From: JAVVHH01 sp964613945
Lineage (GTDB): Bacteria > Pseudomonadota > Alphaproteobacteria > Acetobacterales > Acetobacteraceae
Length of the DNA stretch: 64,000 nucleotides
Assembly (NCBI GenBank): GCA_964613945.1
Contig: CAZTJC010000005.1
Span: forward strand, 62,001 to 126,000
Direction of reading: 5' to 3'
The notes under the pieces were generated by a model. It saw nothing but the letters and a program-made list of their open reading frames with translations. It was not told the origin of the DNA and did not search any database. The position numbers and the translations under genes are program-made. Shown one piece after another: positions 52,624-61,539 of this stretch. Position 1 is the first letter of the stretch, and every line of letters begins with the position of its first letter.

Positions 52624-53337
52624 ATGACTGCAAACCCGACCAGAACTGCGCTCGCCTGCGCTTCGGTGATGGCCGCGATGTTGGGTGCGCCAGCAGCGCA
52701 CGCCACCTCTATCCTCTTCGTCGGCAATAGCTTCACGTATGGTGAGCCAGCTGGCGGGGCTCCGATCGTGGAGTACTATCAGCCCAGCACTGTGACCGAC
52801 CTGAACCAGAGCGGCATTGGCGGCGTGCCAGCATTGTTTAAGGCGTTCACGGTCCAGGCCGGCCTGAACTACACGGTGAGCCTGGAGACCGTCCCCGGAG
52901 TGGGTCTTGACTACCATTACGCCAACAAACTGCCGTTGCTGACCACCCAGCCTTATGACGTCGCGGTCTTTCAAAGCTACAGCACGCTGGACGGATCCCG
53001 TCCGGGTAACCCGGCAACCTTGATCAGCTATGCCGACCGTCTCGCCCAGGCCTTGGATGCCCAGAACCCCAACCTGCATGTCTTACTCGACTCGACCTGG
53101 TCGCGCGCAGACCAGACCTACCTCCCCACTGGGCACTGGTANNNNNNNNNNNNNNNNNNNNNNNNNNNNNNNNNNNNNNNNNNNNNNNNNNNNNNNNNNN
53201 NNNNNNNNNNNNNNNNNNNNNNNNNNNNNNNNNNNNNNNNNCTTCCAGAGCCCGCCTCTCTGCTAGCACTCGCAAGCGGCCTCGTCGGCTTGGTGTTCAC
53301 CCGTCGCTGGGCTAGGACGGCGTTTCGGCAGTCATAA
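52624..53337 (+). CDS. PEP-CTERM SGNH-like protein, interrupted by assembly gap
   Basis: ATG 52624. Signal peptide (TALACASVMAAMLGAPAAHA). The first block ATSILFVGNSFTYGEPAGGA has the GNS(F) loop of SGNH/GDSL hydrolases, where the Ser is nucleophile. The second part after the gap ends LPEPASLLALASGLVGLVFT then RRW, a PEP-CTERM sorting tail. Between lie YDVAVFQSYSTLDGSRPGN and HVLLDSTWSRADQTY. Probably an exosortase-processed surface hydrolase. The catalytic Asp-His pair is not visible because of the gap. Confidence 0.85.
   Translation: MTANPTRTALACASVMAAMLGAPAAHATSILFVGNSFTYGEPAGGAPIVEYYQPSTVTDLNQSGIGGVPALFKAFTVQAGLNYTVSLETVPGVGLDYHYANKLPLLTTQPYDVAVFQSYSTLDGSRPGNPATLISYADRLAQALDAQNPNLHVLLDSTWSRADQTYLPTGHWXXXXXXXXXXXXXXXXXXXXXXXXXXXXXXXXXXLPEPASLLALASGLVGLVFTRRWARTAFRQS
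53142..53241. other. Assembly gap (100 N) in the PEP-CTERM SGNH gene
   Basis: Exactly 100 N, true size unknown. Confidence 0.95.
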
Positions 53338-53837
53338 ACCCGAAAACACACCCGGTCGCATTTGCGCCTCGACGATCCACCCGGGTCTAGACCGAGACGA
53401 TCCTGTCCGTGGATTGCCGGGCCATAGGTCTAATGAACGATGGTTTGTGGTCGGCCTGGACACGACGTCCTGGCTGGCCCGCCATCCCGTTGGCGGCGTC
53501 TGCTCGTTTAGCCCAGCGGATCCAGTGCTGGCTTTATGTGGCGTGTCGCTCCGAGATTTTACGGGAAATTTTCTTGTCGCGAGATCACCGACGATCCCAT
53601 TTCAGCAACAAATTGTCTCATTTCCAGGTCGCTTAGCTACTTGATCAGCAAGCGTCTAAGCAGAATCGCGCATCTACGCGGATAAACTAAAATCACCCAT
53701 TTAATGGAGCTGTTTACTAAAAATTGCTCCGTCGGAGATTTGAGTAAGCATTAATTAAGGATTTCAGGCGAATGTTCTAGCCGTTGCCTGCCTTGCTGGC
53801 CTGTCAGCATCAGAGTGAGGCTCAGGAAGCGTCGACC
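53338..53837. other. Intergenic region upstream of the hybrid kinase
   Basis: About 500 bp. A direct repeat GACGATCC (53371-53378 and 53396-53403) flanks a GGTCTAGACC palindrome (53384-53393). The rest is AT-rich and holds no convincing gene. It should hold the kinase promoter. Confidence 0.45.
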
Positions 53838-55910
53838 ATGGATATCGGCTACACTCCAAACCGTTCCGCCTTAGGCTTTGCAGGCACGCCGGCTGAGAGT
53901 AGCCAGCGTTGGCCAGCAGTGATCCTGTGTAATGCGTTTGCGGCCATCACGGTCGCCTTGCTCCCTTTTGCAAACGTTTCGGGCCCAGTCCTGCCAGGCT
54001 TCATCCTCATCAACCAGACCGCACTCGTGGCTGCATACGGACTGAGCGCCTGGGTTTTATTCGCGCAATTCAGCCAAACCCGGTCCGTTCCTTTGCTGCT
54101 GATCGCCGGCGGCACACTCTTCACCGCCGCCATCGTTACTCTACAGCTAATAAGTTTTCCGGGCGTCTTGGCAGTTGGACGGTTACTTGGGGCGGGGCCG
54201 CAAACGACGACGTGGCTTTGGACGTTCTGGCATCTTGGCCCGCCGCTATGTGCCTTGGCCTATGTCGCTGCAATCCGGCGTGACCAGCCTCGAGTAGTGC
54301 GGGTGGAAAAGGTGAAAGCTGCAGCCTCGGTTGCGATGCTGTTCGGCCTTGGTGCCGCAGGCGCTGCCGCCGCGGTTTCAACTCTCGGCCTGCCTTGGCT
54401 ACCGAACCAGGTTACCGGTGACGACTATGCGGCGCTGACCACTTCCGGGGTTGGGCCGGGCGTGCAGGTGCTGACCATCGCTGCGCTTGTTGCCGTGTGG
54501 CGCAGTACTCACAGCCGCCGCACGGTGCTTGAGGTCTGGATTGTCGCGTCCCTCGCCCTGTTGGTGCTCGACAACATCCTGACCATGGCTGGCGGTGTTA
54601 GAGGAAGCGTCGGCTGGTACGCCGGCCGGATCGAAGCGTGGGTGTCCTCCTTCGTCATCCTGTGGGCCTACTTGCAAGAGGTAGACGCTCTCCGGCTTCG
54701 CGCCGGGTTGGCAGCCGAGGAGATTGCGCACGCCGAATACGTGCTGCGGCAAGCGCAGAAGATGGAGGCGGTCGGTCGCCTCACGGGTGGCATCGCGCAC
54801 GACTTTAACAATCTCCTGATGGTCACGACCAGCGGCTTTGACATGATTCGCCGCCGGCCCGGGGACCAGGCGCGGGTGATCAAGCTTGCCGAAGCAGGGC
54901 TGGAAGCGACACAGCGCGGTGCCAAGCTCACGCGGCAATTACTGGGATTTGCCAGCCGGGCGGCCATCCGGCCGGAGACGGTGAACCCCAACGCGCTCCT
55001 GCTCGACTTTGAGCCGTTGGTGCGCCGGGCCGTGAGCGAGGCGATCATGGTAGAGTTTGTCCTTGACCCGGCTCTACACCCTGCGCGAGTCGACCGTACC
55101 GAGTTCGAGGCAGCCGTGCTGAACCTGGTGGTGAATGCTCGCGACGCCTTACCCGGAAATGATGGTCGCATCGTTATCACAACCCGGAACGCAGTTCGCG
55201 CCACGGCGGAACCATTGTCCGGCGGCACGGGAATACTGCCATCGGGCACATACGCCGTCGTGTCTGTGTCGGACACCGGCACCGGCATGGATGAAGCAAC
55301 GCGAGCCCAAGCGTTCGAGCCTTTCTTCACCACAAAGGAGTTCGGCAAAGGATCCGGCCTAGGCTTGAGCCAGATCTACGGCTTCACTCGCGCGGCCGGT
55401 GGCGGGGCCGCGATTCTGTCCACGCCCGGCAAGGGCACCGCCGTCGAACTATGGTTGCCGCGCGCCGAGGCAGGTGCAACCGCCGCAGTTTCAAGTTCGG
55501 CATTGACGCCTGCTTCCGCTCTCCGGCGCGCGGAAGACGGTGAGGCGGTGCTGGCGGTGGAGGATGAGCCTGCCGTGCTGGCGGCTGTGGTCGAGAACCT
55601 GTCTGACCTTGGCTATAAGGTTCTTCCAGCGCGCGATGCTGCAGAAGCACTGGATCTGTTACGCGGCAAGTCGCGGGTGGACATCCTGTTCTCGGATGTC
55701 GTGATGCCAGGCAGCATGAATGGGGTGCAGCTTGCGGTTGAGGCAGGGCGGCTGCGCCCAGGCCTACGCGTGCTGCTTACGTCCGGCTATACGAACGAGG
55801 CATTGGCAGGGGAGCACAAAGTGCCCATCGACGTACCGGTGCTGTCAAAGCCCTATCGACGGGAAGAGCTTGCGCGGTTGTTGAAGACCGTGAACCAGAA
55901 AGCAGCTTAA
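53838..55910 (+). CDS. MASE4-type hybrid sensor histidine kinase
   Basis: 690 aa from ATG 53838. Residues about 20-260 form a seven-helix MASE4-like sensor (VALLPFANVSGPVLPGFILI, LISFPGVLAVGRLLGAGPQT, TWLWTFWHLGPPLCALAYVA). Then a HisKA domain with H321 in RLTGGIAHDFNNLLMV, an HATPase with NLVVNARDAL, VSDTGTGMD and GKGSGLGLSQIYGF, and a C-terminal receiver with D620 in ILFSDVVMPGS and a conserved Lys in LSKPYRREEL. Response output must be elsewhere. No response regulator adjoins. Confidence 0.92.
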   Translation: MDIGYTPNRSALGFAGTPAESSQRWPAVILCNAFAAITVALLPFANVSGPVLPGFILINQTALVAAYGLSAWVLFAQFSQTRSVPLLLIAGGTLFTAAIVTLQLISFPGVLAVGRLLGAGPQTTTWLWTFWHLGPPLCALAYVAAIRRDQPRVVRVEKVKAAASVAMLFGLGAAGAAAAVSTLGLPWLPNQVTGDDYAALTTSGVGPGVQVLTIAALVAVWRSTHSRRTVLEVWIVASLALLVLDNILTMAGGVRGSVGWYAGRIEAWVSSFVILWAYLQEVDALRLRAGLAAEEIAHAEYVLRQAQKMEAVGRLTGGIAHDFNNLLMVTTSGFDMIRRRPGDQARVIKLAEAGLEATQRGAKLTRQLLGFASRAAIRPETVNPNALLLDFEPLVRRAVSEAIMVEFVLDPALHPARVDRTEFEAAVLNLVVNARDALPGNDGRIVITTRNAVRATAEPLSGGTGILPSGTYAVVSVSDTGTGMDEATRAQAFEPFFTTKEFGKGSGLGLSQIYGFTRAAGGGAAILSTPGKGTAVELWLPRAEAGATAAVSSSALTPASALRRAEDGEAVLAVEDEPAVLAAVVENLSDLGYKVLPARDAAEALDLLRGKSRVDILFSDVVMPGSMNGVQLAVEAGRLRPGLRVLLTSGYTNEALAGEHKVPIDVPVLSKPYRREELARLLKTVNQKAA

Positions 55911-56130
55911 GCCCGTTACCACAACGACACTCCTGGAGCCGGCGGCGTGTTCACCAGCCACGCAGTCTCGATTGCGCTTCGGGCCGGTGGGGCAGTTTCC
56001 GTAAAGCTCATCTTGGCTGAAGGCAGCGCGAGCTCTGCGTCTCCTTTACGATCGGATCGAGCAGATTTCGATGCTCGAAATGGCCAAGTTGATTGGGCGA
56101 CTGAGTCACCGTCTGCTCGAGGTCACAGGT
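55911..56130. other. Intergenic, nothing recognised
   Basis: Sequence between the hybrid kinase stop and the IS66 relic. No gene supported. Confidence 0.35.
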
Positions 56131-56289
56131 CTACCCAGACCGCGATGCACTGATCGAGCCATGGCGAATGTCGGTCGTACTCCACGGCAGGAACTCACCG
56201 ACACGGCTGACCGGGTAACCAGCGATGCGCTCAAGCAAGTGGCGCAGGTATGCCTCTGAATCCGAGCCGTGTAGCTTGGCGGTCCCGAC
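56131..56289 (-). pseudogene. IS66-family transposase (TnpC) C-terminal relic
   Basis: Minus strand, in one frame: VGTAKLHGSDSEAYLRHLLE, RIAGYPVSRVGEFLPW. This matches the C-terminus of IS66 TnpC (GTAKLNG-DPEAYLR..L.RIA.HP..RI.ELLPW). Just upstream the same frame has AAI, a TGA, and SS where the family has AAAIYSL, so the copy is truncated and dead. Followed by extra residues and TAG at 56131. Confidence 0.75.
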
Positions 56290-56489
56290 TGAGCTTCAAA
56301 TAGCGGCCGTCCGCCACCGACCTCGGTGGATACCAAGCCGGCGCGCGACATCATCATCCGGAAATGCTTGGTTCGACGCACTCGCCGCAAACCGGTTGCC
56401 GACCGTTTCGCTTGGGAGGGAAGCCGCTACGGCCAGAACTCCGGCAGCGCGAGCGGGCCGGGTTTGACCTTGCTTGAGTTGGTCATCCG

Positions 56490-56515
56490 TATCTAATCTC
56501 ATTCGAGACGAGATA
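56490..56515. promoter_or_regulatory. Nested palindrome upstream of hmgA
   Basis: TATCT-aa-TCTC-attc-GAGA-cg-AGATA: two nested inverted repeats, 26 bp, 56 bp before the hmgA ATG. Typical of an operator for an IclR-, MarR- or GntR-type repressor. No regulator gene is adjacent. Symmetry and position only. Confidence 0.5.
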
Positions 56516-56571
56516 GAGGGAGGGAAAGCGTCGTCGCTAGCACGGGTGCCCTTCTGTGGAGAACCAAGGCG

Positions 56572-57915
56572 ATGAACGTTCTTTCCCCGGTAGCTCCTTT
56601 GTCTACAGTGGCAGCCGCCGCCGGCTACCAAACTGGCTTCGGCAACGGGTTTGAGACCGAGGCGCTGCCAGGCGCGCTGCCGGTCGGCCGCAACTCTCCG
56701 CAGCGGTGTGCCTACGGGCTCTACGCCGAACAGCTTTCCGGCTCGCCCTTCACCGCGCCGCGCGCCACGAACGAGCGCTCCTGGTTGTATCGTATCCGGC
56801 CCACGGTCAGCCATTGGGGTGATTTCCGGCCCATGGCATGCGGCCAATGGCAGACGGCGCCGTTCAGCACGCCCGCCCTCCCACCGGCGCCGATGCGGTG
56901 GGATCCTCTCCCACTGCCCGATGCGCCAGTCTCGTTCCTGCAGGGCGTGCACACCATCACCGTTGCGGGTGACGCCGGGTCGATGGCGGGCATGGGAACG
57001 CATGTTTATCTCGTCACCACGTCGATGGTGGACGAGTATTTCTACAATGCCGACGGCGAGTTGCTGTTCGTTCCGCAGCAAGGCGCGCTGCGTCTGTGGA
57101 CCGAGTTCGGCATCATCGATATCACTCCCGGCGAAATCGCGGTGGTTCCGCGCGGCGTGAAGTTTCGGGTCGAGCTGCCGGGCGGCCCGGCGCGAGGCTA
57201 TCTGTGCGAGAACTACGGTGGTGGCTTCACCCTACCGGAGCGCGGCCCCATTGGCGCCAACTGCCTGGCTAACCCGCGCGACTTCCTCACCCCCGTCGCG
57301 GCTTACGAAGACCGCGACGCCACATCCCGCATGGTGGTCAAGTGGGGCGGCACGCTGTGGCAAACCGACCTGGACCACTCACCGCTAGACGTGGTGGCCT
57401 GGCACGGCAACTACGCGCCATACAAATACGATTTGCGCCGCTTCTCGCCCGTCGGCCCGATCCTGTTCGATCACGCGGACCCAAGCATCTTCACGGTGCT
57501 GACCTCATCCAGCGAAACGCCCGGCACCGCCAACATCGATTTCGTCATCTTTCCGGAACGTTGGGCAGTGGCTGAGAACACGTTTCGTCCGCCCTGGTAC
57601 CACATGAACGTCATGAGCGAGTTCATGGGCCTCATCTACGGCCAGTATGATGCCAAGACTGGTGGCGGCTTCGTCCCTGGCGGTTTCAGCTTGCACAACA
57701 CCATGCTTCCGCATGGACCCGACCAGGGCGCATTCGAGCGCGCCAGCACGGTCGACCTCGCGCCGCACAAGTTGACGGGCACGATGGCATTCATGTTCGA
57801 GACACGGTTTCCGCAGAAAGTCACCGCCTTCGCCGCGACCGCGCCGCAACGCCAGAGCAGCTACGCCGACTACGGCGACGCCCTCGTCAAGCGCTTCGAC
57901 CCGACCCGGCCATGA
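56572..57915 (+). CDS. hmgA: Homogentisate 1,2-dioxygenase
   Basis: 447 aa, normal length. Features: YQTGFGNGFETEALPGALPV, GRNSPQRCAYGLYAEQLSGS, WLYRIRPTVSHW and the iron ligands in RPPWYHMNVMSEFMGLIYG (His and Glu) and LHNTMLPHGPD (His). It opens the ring of homogentisate to maleylacetoacetate (Tyr/Phe catabolism). Usually followed by fahA and a maleylacetoacetate isomerase; here only a fahA-like stub follows. The stop overlaps that stub in ATGA. Confidence 0.96.
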   Translation: MNVLSPVAPLSTVAAAAGYQTGFGNGFETEALPGALPVGRNSPQRCAYGLYAEQLSGSPFTAPRATNERSWLYRIRPTVSHWGDFRPMACGQWQTAPFSTPALPPAPMRWDPLPLPDAPVSFLQGVHTITVAGDAGSMAGMGTHVYLVTTSMVDEYFYNADGELLFVPQQGALRLWTEFGIIDITPGEIAVVPRGVKFRVELPGGPARGYLCENYGGGFTLPERGPIGANCLANPRDFLTPVAAYEDRDATSRMVVKWGGTLWQTDLDHSPLDVVAWHGNYAPYKYDLRRFSPVGPILFDHADPSIFTVLTSSSETPGTANIDFVIFPERWAVAENTFRPPWYHMNVMSEFMGLIYGQYDAKTGGGFVPGGFSLHNTMLPHGPDQGAFERASTVDLAPHKLTGTMAFMFETRFPQKVTAFAATAPQRQSSYADYGDALVKRFDPTRP

Positions 57916-58001
57916 CCGTGCCCAATCAGACCCATAACCACGCGCTCCGTTGCTGGAAGCCGGTGCCGACGAGCGATGCGCGGGTGCTTGGCATCGCCTG
58001 A
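57912..58001 (+). pseudogene. Stub resembling the N-terminus of fumarylacetoacetase
   Basis: A 29-codon frame overlapping hmgA (ATGA) reads MTVPNQTHNHALRCW, close to the start of many alphaproteobacterial FahA proteins as I recall them (lNETHDPALRSWV). After that the match ends and the frame stops at TGA (57999-58001), overlapping the P450 ATG (TGATG). It is too short to function. It looks like the scar of a deletion that removed fahA and joined the P450 region to the operon, though a leader peptide cannot be excluded. Confidence 0.6.
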
Positions 58002-59224
58002 TGCGGAGCAACATCAACCGCGAGCTCGCCGACGGGTTCGACCTTGGCCAGCTATCAGCAGCCTTCCTCGATGATCCCTACCCCACTTATCGAGCGCTTC
58101 AGGCCGTCGCACCGTGCAAACTCATGGCAAATGGCCAGTATTTCATCACCCGATACGATGATCTCTCGGCCATTTACCGAGACGCAGCGCTATTCTCGTC
58201 CGATAAGACCGTAGAGTTCCTGCCTAAATATGGTCGCAGTCCGCTCTACGAACACCACACCACGTCCCTGGTCTTCAACGATCCACCCTCGCACTCGCGG
58301 GTCCGCCGGATCATCGCAGGCGCGCTCACGCCACGAGCGATCGCCGGGTTGGAGCCCGAGCTTCGCTCTTTGATCGACCGGCTGCTCGGCGCGATGACCA
58401 ACGAGCCCGTCGACTTAATCGAAGAGTTCGCCGCCGCGATCCCGGTCGAAGTGATCGGCACATTGCTGGGCGTGCCGGTTGATGAGCGAGGGCCTTTGCG
58501 GGCGTGGTCGCTGGCGATCCTGGGTGCGCTCGAGCCCGTGCCGACAAAGGTACAACTCGAGCAGGGCAATGCTGCGGTCGAGGATTTTCTCGCTTATCTG
58601 CGCACGCTGGTTGCGCGCCGCCGCCGCGCGCCAGGCGACCCGGCTCGGGACGTTCTGACCAGGCTCATCCTCGGTGAAGCCAATGGCGACAAGCTTTCCG
58701 AAGCTACACTGCTACACAACTGCATATTCCTGCTCAATGCCGGCCACGAGACGACCACCAACCTGATCGGCAATGCCCTTGTGCTGCTCCATGACAACCC
58801 CGACCAACGCGCCCGCCTGTTGGCCGACCCGACCCTGATCAAGCCCTGCGTCGAGGAAGTGCTGCGAATGGAAAGCTCGAACCAACTCGGCAACCGGCGA
58901 ACCACGGCGCCGGTGATGTTGCATGGCACGGAGTTGCCGGCCGGCGCACAACTCGCGCTCTGCATCGGAGCGGCTAATCGCGATCCTGCGCATTTCGACG
59001 AGCCCGACAGTTTCGATATCAGTCGCATGCCCAACCGTCATCTGGCCTTCGCCGCCGGCCCGCATCAATGCGTCGGAATGAGCCTGGCGCGACTGGAGGG
59101 AACGGTCGCGATCGGCTCCTTCATCGAGCGTTTTCCCAACTATCGCCTGGACGGCCGGCTGGAACGCGGCGGGCGGGCGCGTTTCCGCGGCTTTGCCCGA
59201 ATAAGCTGCGACCTCGGCCTTTGA
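58001..59224 (+). CDS. Cytochrome P450
   Basis: 407 aa from ATG 58001. I-helix NAGHETTTNLIGNAL (oxygen activation Thr), ExxR in VEEVLRMES, and the heme loop LAFAAGPHQCVGMSLARLEG with the ligand Cys. Typical class I bacterial P450 (CYP107/CYP102-like small soluble form), needing a ferredoxin and reductase that are not nearby. The FxxGxxxC motif reads FAAGPHQC. Its start overlaps the stub after hmgA, so it could be co-transcribed with it. Substrate unknown. Confidence 0.94.
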   Translation: MRSNINRELADGFDLGQLSAAFLDDPYPTYRALQAVAPCKLMANGQYFITRYDDLSAIYRDAALFSSDKTVEFLPKYGRSPLYEHHTTSLVFNDPPSHSRVRRIIAGALTPRAIAGLEPELRSLIDRLLGAMTNEPVDLIEEFAAAIPVEVIGTLLGVPVDERGPLRAWSLAILGALEPVPTKVQLEQGNAAVEDFLAYLRTLVARRRRAPGDPARDVLTRLILGEANGDKLSEATLLHNCIFLLNAGHETTTNLIGNALVLLHDNPDQRARLLADPTLIKPCVEEVLRMESSNQLGNRRTTAPVMLHGTELPAGAQLALCIGAANRDPAHFDEPDSFDISRMPNRHLAFAAGPHQCVGMSLARLEGTVAIGSFIERFPNYRLDGRLERGGRARFRGFARISCDLGL

Positions 59225-59239
59225 TCAAGGAGCCTTCGC

Positions 59240-60433
59240 ATGACCAAACCAATATCCCGCCGTATCGTTTTGGGCGGCCTTGCCGCGGCCACCTTGAGCC
59301 AGGCACGGGCGCAGTCGGCGCGACCGGTCCGCATCGGCGTGCTGACGGACTCCGCCGGCCCATACGCCAATAGCGGCGGCGCAGGCTCGGTGCTGGCCGC
59401 CAAAATGGCGGTGGCCGATTTCGGCCCGACAGTGCTGGGCGTTCCGATCGAGGTGATCAACAGCGACACTCAGAACAAGCCAGACGTCGCCAGCGCCACG
59501 GCTCGGCAATGGTATGATGACGGGGTCGACGCCATCATCGACCTGCCGGTCACGCCGGTAGCGTTGGCGGTGCAGCAGATCGCGAAGGAAAAAAGCCGAA
59601 CGGTGATGATCACCGCGGCAGCGGTGACGGAGTTCACCAGCAAACTCTGCTCGCCGGTCAGTTCGCATTGGGCCGACGACACCCACGCAATGACGGCCGC
59701 GAGCGGGCAGGTGCTGACCGGCTTGGGCGGCACGTCGTGGTTTTTCATCACGGTGGATTTCAGCTTCGGCCTGGCATTGCAGGCCGAAGCGAGCAAGATC
59801 GTCGAGGCGGCGGGCGGGACCGTGATCGGGTCGGCTAAGTTCCCGATCGGCAACACCGATTTCTCGTCGCAGATCCTGCAGGCGCAAAGCTCCGGCGCGA
59901 GGGTGATCGGGCTGGCAGCCGTCGGCGGCGATCAGGTCAACCTGATCAAGCAGGCGTCCGAATTCGGCCTGACGACCAGCGGCGCGCAGACCATGGCAGG
60001 GTTCCTGGTCTACATCAGCGACATCGAGGCGCTCGGCTTGCCGGTGGCACAGGGGCTCAGCTTCGGATCGAGCTTCTACTGGGACAGCAACGACGGCACA
60101 CGGGCGTTCACCAAGCGGTTCATGGCCGAGCGCCACACGGTGCCGACCAAGAACCAGGCCGCGATCTACGCCGCAACGCGACACTACCTTGCGGCAATGG
60201 CCCAGAGCGGCACCCGCGACGCAGTGACGGTCAATAAGGCCATGCGGGCGATGCCGGTCGACTGGTTTGGCGAGAACGTCGTGTTGCGAGGCGACGGCCG
60301 TCTTATGACGCCGATCACTACCTACCGGGTCAAGGCGCCAGGCAAAAGCAGTGGCTCATTCGATCTCTACCAGCCGATAGGACGGGTCCTTCCCGAGCAA
60401 GCCTACGTGCCGGCTTCCCCGCAATGTGGCTGA
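59240..60433 (+). CDS. Orphan Liv-type periplasmic binding protein
   Basis: 397 aa with AAGGAG upstream of ATG 59240. Tat-like signal (SRRIVLGGLAAATLSQARAQ). Peripl_BP_6 domain: RPVRIGVLTDSAGPYANSGG, VEVINSDTQNKPDVAS-like (IEVINSDTQNKPDVASATA), LGGTSWFFITVDFSFGLALQ. No LivHMGF genes follow. 15 bp after the P450, so both may belong to one transcript. Probably binds the P450 substrate or an aromatic acid. Confidence 0.9.
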   Translation: MTKPISRRIVLGGLAAATLSQARAQSARPVRIGVLTDSAGPYANSGGAGSVLAAKMAVADFGPTVLGVPIEVINSDTQNKPDVASATARQWYDDGVDAIIDLPVTPVALAVQQIAKEKSRTVMITAAAVTEFTSKLCSPVSSHWADDTHAMTAASGQVLTGLGGTSWFFITVDFSFGLALQAEASKIVEAAGGTVIGSAKFPIGNTDFSSQILQAQSSGARVIGLAAVGGDQVNLIKQASEFGLTTSGAQTMAGFLVYISDIEALGLPVAQGLSFGSSFYWDSNDGTRAFTKRFMAERHTVPTKNQAAIYAATRHYLAAMAQSGTRDAVTVNKAMRAMPVDWFGENVVLRGDGRLMTPITTYRVKAPGKSSGSFDLYQPIGRVLPEQAYVPASPQCG

Positions 60434-60655
60434 TCACGGGTCAAAGCACGGCAATGGTGGCGTGAGCTGCTGCCGGGATCGTGGGTAGGCTGTTGAAGCT
60501 GACGCCTTGACCCACTCGAGGATCGACGCCCGGACCGGGCCGGCAATGCGGATCCTGAGTTCGGGTTCGAGCAACACGCGGTCCGGGCGGTGCACGGCCG
60601 CGGCATCGCCCCAAGTGCCGGCTACATCATATTCAACAACACGAGGACATCGAAC
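60434..60655. other. Intergenic with GCCCGG-A-CCGGGC palindrome
   Basis: 222 bp. A perfect 6-1-6 palindrome lies at 60528-60540. No gene supported; possible promoter of the next operon. Confidence 0.4.
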
Positions 60656-61528
60656 ATGACAACGATCCGCGATCTATTGCAGCCCAACAAATGCCTAGGG
60701 CTTCCAGGCGTGTTCGACGGCATCTCGGCCCGCGTGGCCGACAGCCTCGGCTTCCCGGCCCTATACATGACCGGCTACGGCGCCGTGGCGTCATCCCTGG
60801 GCGTCGCCGACGCCGGCACCGCTACCTTCTCCGAGATGCTGGACCGGGTGCGCTGCGTCGCTGGCGCCGTGTCGGTGCCATTCATCGCCGACGGCGACAC
60901 CGGCTATGGCGGCCTGCTGAACGTGGACCGCACGGTGCGCGGCTACGCGGCGGCGGGCGCGGCCGGCATCCAGCTCGAAGATCAGGAGTTCCCGAAGAAG
61001 TGCGGGCACACGGAGTATCGCCGGGTCATTCCGATCGACGACGCGATCGCGAAAATACGCGTGGCTGCCGAAGCGCGTCCCGGCCCGGACTTCCTGATTG
61101 TAGCCCGCACCGATGCCCGCTACGCCCATGGCCTCGACGAAGCGCTTCGCCGCGCGGAAGGCTTTCTCGAAGCCGGCGCCGACATCCTGTTCGTCGAAAG
61201 CCCGGAATCGCACGAGGAACTGCGCCGCATCGCCGAGACGTTCAAGGGAGCTACCCTGCTCGCCAACATGGTCGAGGGCGGCCGCACGCCATATCTCGGC
61301 ACGGACGAGTTGGCTGGCCTCGGTTACGCCGTCGCGATCTACCCCGCCACCGGCTTCCTTTCCGCCGCTGCGGCGCTGAAGAGCGCCTACGGCCACCTCA
61401 AGGCGACCGGGATCGGAACCGGCGGCCCGGCGGAGATGATGCCATTCTCCGAGATGAACGCGCTGATGGGCTTTGCCGCCGTTCACGAGTTCGAACGGCG
61501 TCACGGCCAGACCGACGCCCGCTTGTAA
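60656..61528 (+). CDS. Isocitrate lyase/PEP-mutase family enzyme
   Basis: 290 aa from ATG 60656. Family features: GLPGVFDGISARVADSLGFP, IADGDTGYGGLLNVDRTVRG (metal Asp), GIQLEDQEFPKKCGHTEYRR with the catalytic Cys in KKCGH, and LIVARTDARYAHGLDEALRR. Includes methylisocitrate lyase, oxaloacetate decarboxylase and carboxyPEP mutase. The loop KKCGH fits lyases. Followed 11 bp later by an MFS transporter, so it probably degrades the imported acid. Confidence 0.92.
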   Translation: MTTIRDLLQPNKCLGLPGVFDGISARVADSLGFPALYMTGYGAVASSLGVADAGTATFSEMLDRVRCVAGAVSVPFIADGDTGYGGLLNVDRTVRGYAAAGAAGIQLEDQEFPKKCGHTEYRRVIPIDDAIAKIRVAAEARPGPDFLIVARTDARYAHGLDEALRRAEGFLEAGADILFVESPESHEELRRIAETFKGATLLANMVEGGRTPYLGTDELAGLGYAVAIYPATGFLSAAAALKSAYGHLKATGIGTGGPAEMMPFSEMNALMGFAAVHEFERRHGQTDARL

Positions 61529-61539
61529 GGCGCTCCGAC

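Noticed and set aside
53371..53403. GACGATCC direct repeat around GGTCTAGACC after the PEP-CTERM gene
   Set aside because: Short repeats with no T-tract and no known match; recorded in the intergenic entry only.
55911..56130. Possible further IS66 sequence next to the relic
   Set aside because: Translations in all frames gave no convincing transposase or TnpB match.
60434..60655. Open minus-strand frame and GC palindrome before the PEP-mutase-family gene
   Set aside because: No family resemblance or ribosome site; the palindrome is GC-only and may be chance.
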